Shown here: piece by piece, positions 61,264 through 64,000 of the stretch
Numbering within the stretch: the stretch's first letter is position 1
Layout of the letters: each line of letters opens with the position of its first letter
NCBI RefSeq assembly: GCF_014203235.1
Contig: NZ_JACHIN010000005.1
Coordinates: 310,001-374,000 of the forward strand
DNA from: Nonomuraea endophytica
Lineage (GTDB): Bacteria; Actinomycetota; Actinomycetes; Streptosporangiales; Streptosporangiaceae
Direction: 5' to 3'
Length of the DNA stretch: 64,000 nt
Made by a program: the position numbers and the translations under genes
Notes under the pieces: model-generated
What the model was told of the DNA's origin: nothing
What the model saw: only the letters and a program-made list of their open reading frames with translations
Databases searched by the model: none

Positions 61264-62343
61264 TTGTCACCTGATCATCACGGCTCACATCGCAAGCTGC
61301 TCTCCTCCCGAACCGCTCCCGCGCGTACGGGGCGGATCGACGCCATCGTCATCCCGACGGCGCGCCCGCCCGCCTTCCTCGACCACGCCGCCGACCTGGC
61401 CAAGCAGCTCGGCTGTCCCGTGGTCGCCCTGTGCAGCGGCCCCCGCACCGGCGCGGCCCTGGTACGGCGGCGCCTGCCCTGGGTGATCGCCGCCGACTTC
61501 CCAGGGCCGGAGCAGCTCCGGTTACCCGACTTCGCCACCTCCCGCGTGCTGCCCCACTCCTTCCAGCGCTCCGGCGACCTGGCGGCCAAGCGGAACGCGG
61601 GACTCTTGCTGGCCAGGATGATGGGCTGGCGCAACCTGGCCTTCCTCGACGACGACATCGTCGTCTCCTCCCCCGGCGACCTGCGCTCGGCCGCCGCCCT
61701 GCTGGACGAGCACGGCGCGGTGGCGCTGTCGGTCTCCGGCTACCCGGACAACTCGGTGGTCTGCCATGCCTACCGCGACGTCGGCGGCGACCAGGACACC
61801 TTCGTCGGCAGCGGCGCGCTGGTCGTGGACACCGCACAGGCGCGCTCCTTCTTTCCCGACGTGTACAACGAGGACTGGTTCTTCGTCCTCGAAGTGCCCC
61901 GGCTGGCGGTGACGGGCCGGATGTGGCAGGCGCCGTACGATCCTTACGAGAGCCCCGAGCGCGCCCGCGACGAGGAGTTCGGCGACGTGCTGGCCGAAGG
62001 CATCTTCTGGCTCCTGGACGACCGGCGCCCGGTGAGCGAGGCCGACCTGGAGCACTGGCGGACGTTCCTGCGCAGGCGCAGAAGCTTCATCGAACACATC
62101 CACGCCCGCCTGCCCGAGGCCGACCCGGCCAAGCGGACGCCGATGGAGGAGTCCCTGCGCGCCGCACTCGGCCGCCTGACCCGCATCACCCCGGAACTGT
62201 GCGTGCGCTACCTGGACGCCTGGCGCGACGACCTGCGGGTATGGCGCGACCACCTGGAAGACCTCCGCCCGGCCGGCTCAATGGAAGAGGCCCTCGCCTC
62301 CCTGGGCGTCACCAACCTGGTAACCGACCTCAGCACCCGCTGA
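61264..62343 (+). CDS. Second glycosyltransferase-like paralogue (no GNAT)
   Basis: A 359-residue protein clearly related to residues 1-375 of the preceding one: both begin with HHGSHR, share RxDAI..PT.RPPA, FLDDD (129-131 here), NSVVCHAYRD, NEDWF and EEFGDVL. It ends without a GNAT domain. The TTG start at 61264 is 5 bases after AGAGG; no ATG fits as well. It follows the fusion gene by 27 bp. Possibly a tandem duplicate whose product forms a heterodimer with, or modifies a different sugar than, its neighbour. Confidence 0.75.
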   Translation: MSPDHHGSHRKLLSSRTAPARTGRIDAIVIPTARPPAFLDHAADLAKQLGCPVVALCSGPRTGAALVRRRLPWVIAADFPGPEQLRLPDFATSRVLPHSFQRSGDLAAKRNAGLLLARMMGWRNLAFLDDDIVVSSPGDLRSAAALLDEHGAVALSVSGYPDNSVVCHAYRDVGGDQDTFVGSGALVVDTAQARSFFPDVYNEDWFFVLEVPRLAVTGRMWQAPYDPYESPERARDEEFGDVLAEGIFWLLDDRRPVSEADLEHWRTFLRRRRSFIEHIHARLPEADPAKRTPMEESLRAALGRLTRITPELCVRYLDAWRDDLRVWRDHLEDLRPAGSMEEALASLGVTNLVTDLSTR

Positions 62344-62396
62344 CCGGGCACGGAAAATCGGTTGTTCGCGCCGAGAGCCGCCACGCATGATCAGAC

Positions 62397-63184
62397 ATGG
62401 ACGTCACACCTGAACTCCAGGCCTACTACGAGAGGGACAAGGAACATCTGAGGCTGCGTGCGGGCCGTGACCGGCTGGAGCTCTGGCGCACCCAGGACGT
62501 GCTGCGCCGCGTGTTGCCTCCGCCGCCCGCCCGGATCCTGGATGTGGGCGGCGGCCCGGGGTCCACGCCGAGTGGCTGTCGGCCGACGGCTACGAGGTGA
62601 CGGTGATCGATCCGATCCCCTTGCACGTGGAACGGGCCGCCGCGCTGCCGGGTGTCACCGCGGTGGCCGGTGACGCGCGGCGGCTGCCGTACCCGGACGC
62701 CGTCATGGACGCGGTGCTGCTTCTCGGGCCGCTCTACCACCTGGGCGAGCGCGCGGACCGGGTGCGGGCGCTGCGCGAGGCCCGCCGCGTGGTACGGCCG
62801 GGCGGACCGGTGGCCGCCGCCACCATCAACCGCCACGCGGCCACACTCGGCACGATCTGTCTCGGCCACTACCTGCGTGAGCCGGAACGGCGGGCGGCTC
62901 GTTCCGCCGCGGCCGACGGCTTCATGCTCTCCCCGGGAGCGGGGTTCACCGCTTACTTCCACGATCCGGACGAGGTGCCCGGGGAGTTCGCCGACGCCGG
63001 TCTGCCCGATCCGGTCAGGTACGGGGTGGAAGGCGCCTTCTGGCTCTACGGCGACATGGACGACTGGCTCGACGACCCGTGGCGCCGCTCGCTCGTCCTC
63101 GACGCCCAGCGCTCGATGGAGACCGAGCCGACGCTGCTCGGCGTCTCCGGGCACATGCTCACCGTCGGCGTCGCCGATGGCTGA
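62397..63184 (+). pseudogene. SAM methyltransferase interrupted by a one-base frameshift
   Basis: Frame 1 (62397-62600) begins MDVTPELQAYYERDKEHLRL and reaches motif I ILDVGGGPG, then turns into nonsense STPSGCRPTATR and stops. The adjacent frame reads VHAEWLSADGYEVTVIDPIP through the same bases and continues to 63184 with LLLGPLYHLGERADRVRALREA. Restoring one G in the GGGG run at 62558-62561 joins the two into a ~260-residue class I methyltransferase. It could be a sequencing error in a homopolymer, a recent pseudogene or a programmed shift. Confidence 0.8.
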
Positions 63185-63255
63185 GTAGGGGCTACTCATG
63201 TCGTTCCTGTCGTGCTCGCGCAGGCTGTGCCCATACCTTCGGAAAGGCGGAAGTG

Positions 63256-64000
63256 ATGGGCGACAGATACGTGGTGCTGCGCGACCTGACCCGGACGTTC
63301 ACCGCGGGGCCGCTGGAGGCTCGGCGGACGGGTGGCGGGCCGGGGGAGCCGCATCTGGAGATGGTCGACCTCAGTAAGAGCGAGGCCCGGGCGCTGGCGG
63401 CCGAGCCGGGTGTGGCGGCGCTGGCGCCGTCGATGCCGATCGGGCTGCCGATCGACGTGGACGGGGACGAGCCGCCCGCGCCCACCGACGTCACGTGGGG
63501 TGTCGCGGCGGTCGGGGCGGCGGGGTCCGGCAGGACGGGCGAGGGGTCGCTGGTCGCGGTGCTGGACTCGGGCATCGACGCGGGGCACTCGGCGTTCGCG
63601 GGGATGGAGTTCGTGCAGAAGGACTTCACCGGTGACGGGAACGGCGACAAACGCGGCCACGGTACGCACGTCGCCGGCACCGTGTTCGGACGGCCGGTGG
63701 AGGGCATCAGGATCGGCGTCGCCCCGGGCATCAGGAAAGCACTCATCGGCAAGGTCATCAGGGACGCCGGGGGCGGCACCACGGACGCGCTGCTCGAAGC
63801 CATCCTGTGGGCCACGCAGCAGGGCGCGGACGTGATCACGATGTCGGTGTCGTTCGCGTTCACCAAGGCCGTCGAGGAGGACGTGGCCGAGGGGCTGCCG
63901 GTCTTCCTGGCCACGGCGCGGGCGCTGGAGGCCTACCGGGCCAACCTGCGGCTGTTCGACTCGCTGATGCGGATGCTGGCCGAGCGTTCCGCCGTGGACA
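63256..64000 (+). CDS. S8 family subtilase without signal peptide (runs off the window end)
   Basis: The first ~248 residues of a subtilisin-like protease. The N-terminal 75 residues resemble a short prodomain (YVVLRDLTRTFTAG, ARALAAEPGVAALAPSM). Asp104 is in AVLDSGIDAGH and His135 in KRGHGTHVAGT; the serine lies beyond 64000. It lacks a signal peptide, which is unusual for this secreted family and suggests a cytoplasmic or peptide-maturing role. The ATG at 63256 follows GGAAAGGCGGAAG. Confidence 0.85.
   Translation, partial: MGDRYVVLRDLTRTFTAGPLEARRTGGGPGEPHLEMVDLSKSEARALAAEPGVAALAPSMPIGLPIDVDGDEPPAPTDVTWGVAAVGAAGSGRTGEGSLVAVLDSGIDAGHSAFAGMEFVQKDFTGDGNGDKRGHGTHVAGTVFGRPVEGIRIGVAPGIRKALIGKVIRDAGGGTTDALLEAILWATQQGADVITMSVSFAFTKAVEEDVAEGLPVFLATARALEAYRANLRLFDSLMRMLAERSAVD

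Overview
This is high-GC actinomycete DNA. Codons carry a strong G/C third-position bias, GTG and TTG starts are common, and the gene content fits an actinomycete: LLM-type (F420/FMN) oxidoreductases, a GerW/YtfJ-like protein, a SigE-type sigma factor and several one-gene regulators facing their targets. A Streptosporangiales genus such as Nonomuraea is a reasonable guess, but the window has no rRNA or tRNA to prove it. I found no CRISPR array, phage, insertion sequence or rRNA. About 56 protein genes are supported, plus many palindromic operators, short tandem repeats and hairpins.

Layout. 1-5.7 kb: a partial MFS exporter facing an ArsR-type regulator, a DUF1989 protein facing a TetR regulator, a cupin protein and an uncharacterised gene, a second MFS exporter, a very short RCC1-repeat protein, and an HxlR regulator facing a thiolase. 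5.7-13.8 kb: thiolase, a secreted SH3-like protein, an IlvD/Edd-type sugar-acid dehydratase, glucose-6-phosphate isomerase and dehydrogenase, a GerW-like protein, a nitroreductase and a nitrilase-fold amidohydrolase. 13.9-16.7 kb: a secreted GH20 hexosaminidase, then an AT-richer island with an unannotated 37-codon gene that has its own promoter, ribosome site and terminator-like hairpin. 16.7-23.6 kb: a GntR regulator with a Cache-type sensor protein, divergent from a tightly overlapped operon of Fe-S protein, FAD oxidase, an 84-aa protein, an APC permease and an LLM oxidoreductase. 23.7-35.2 kb: mixed single genes, including an alpha/beta hydrolase whose nucleophile serine is glycine, an ArsR/SRPBCC pair under an 11-bp inverted repeat, a PhoX-like protein, an SGNH hydrolase, a BASS transporter and a PucR regulator. 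35.2-42.5 kb: a 1294-aa secreted repeat protein of unknown function, divergent from a PL8 chondroitinase-ABC-like lyase.

42.6-53.8 kb is a probable regulon. An SDR gene and a dipeptide-type ABC transporter operon (with M20 peptidase, P1 aminopeptidase and aldehyde dehydrogenase) are each preceded by the same 15-bp palindrome ACTGGTC-S-GACCAGT. The second copy lies between the transporter operon and a divergent FadR-type regulator. Together they could import short peptides or amides, cleave them and oxidise an aldehyde product.

53.8-64 kb: a nucleotide cyclase with a MerR-like N-terminus, a methyltransferase, a SigE-type sigma factor with a membrane partner, an LLM enzyme, then a cluster I could not match to a described system. 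It contains an XRE-type HTH protein with a large unknown C-terminal domain, overlapping a glycosyltransferase-like/GNAT fusion, a second glycosyltransferase-like paralogue, a methyltransferase interrupted by a one-base frameshift, and a subtilase without signal peptide that runs off the window.

A recurring oddity is short imperfect tandem repeats at gene 3' ends, some copying the stop codon. In one operon junction the repeat has produced two tiny stop/start-overlapped reading frames between cistrons.
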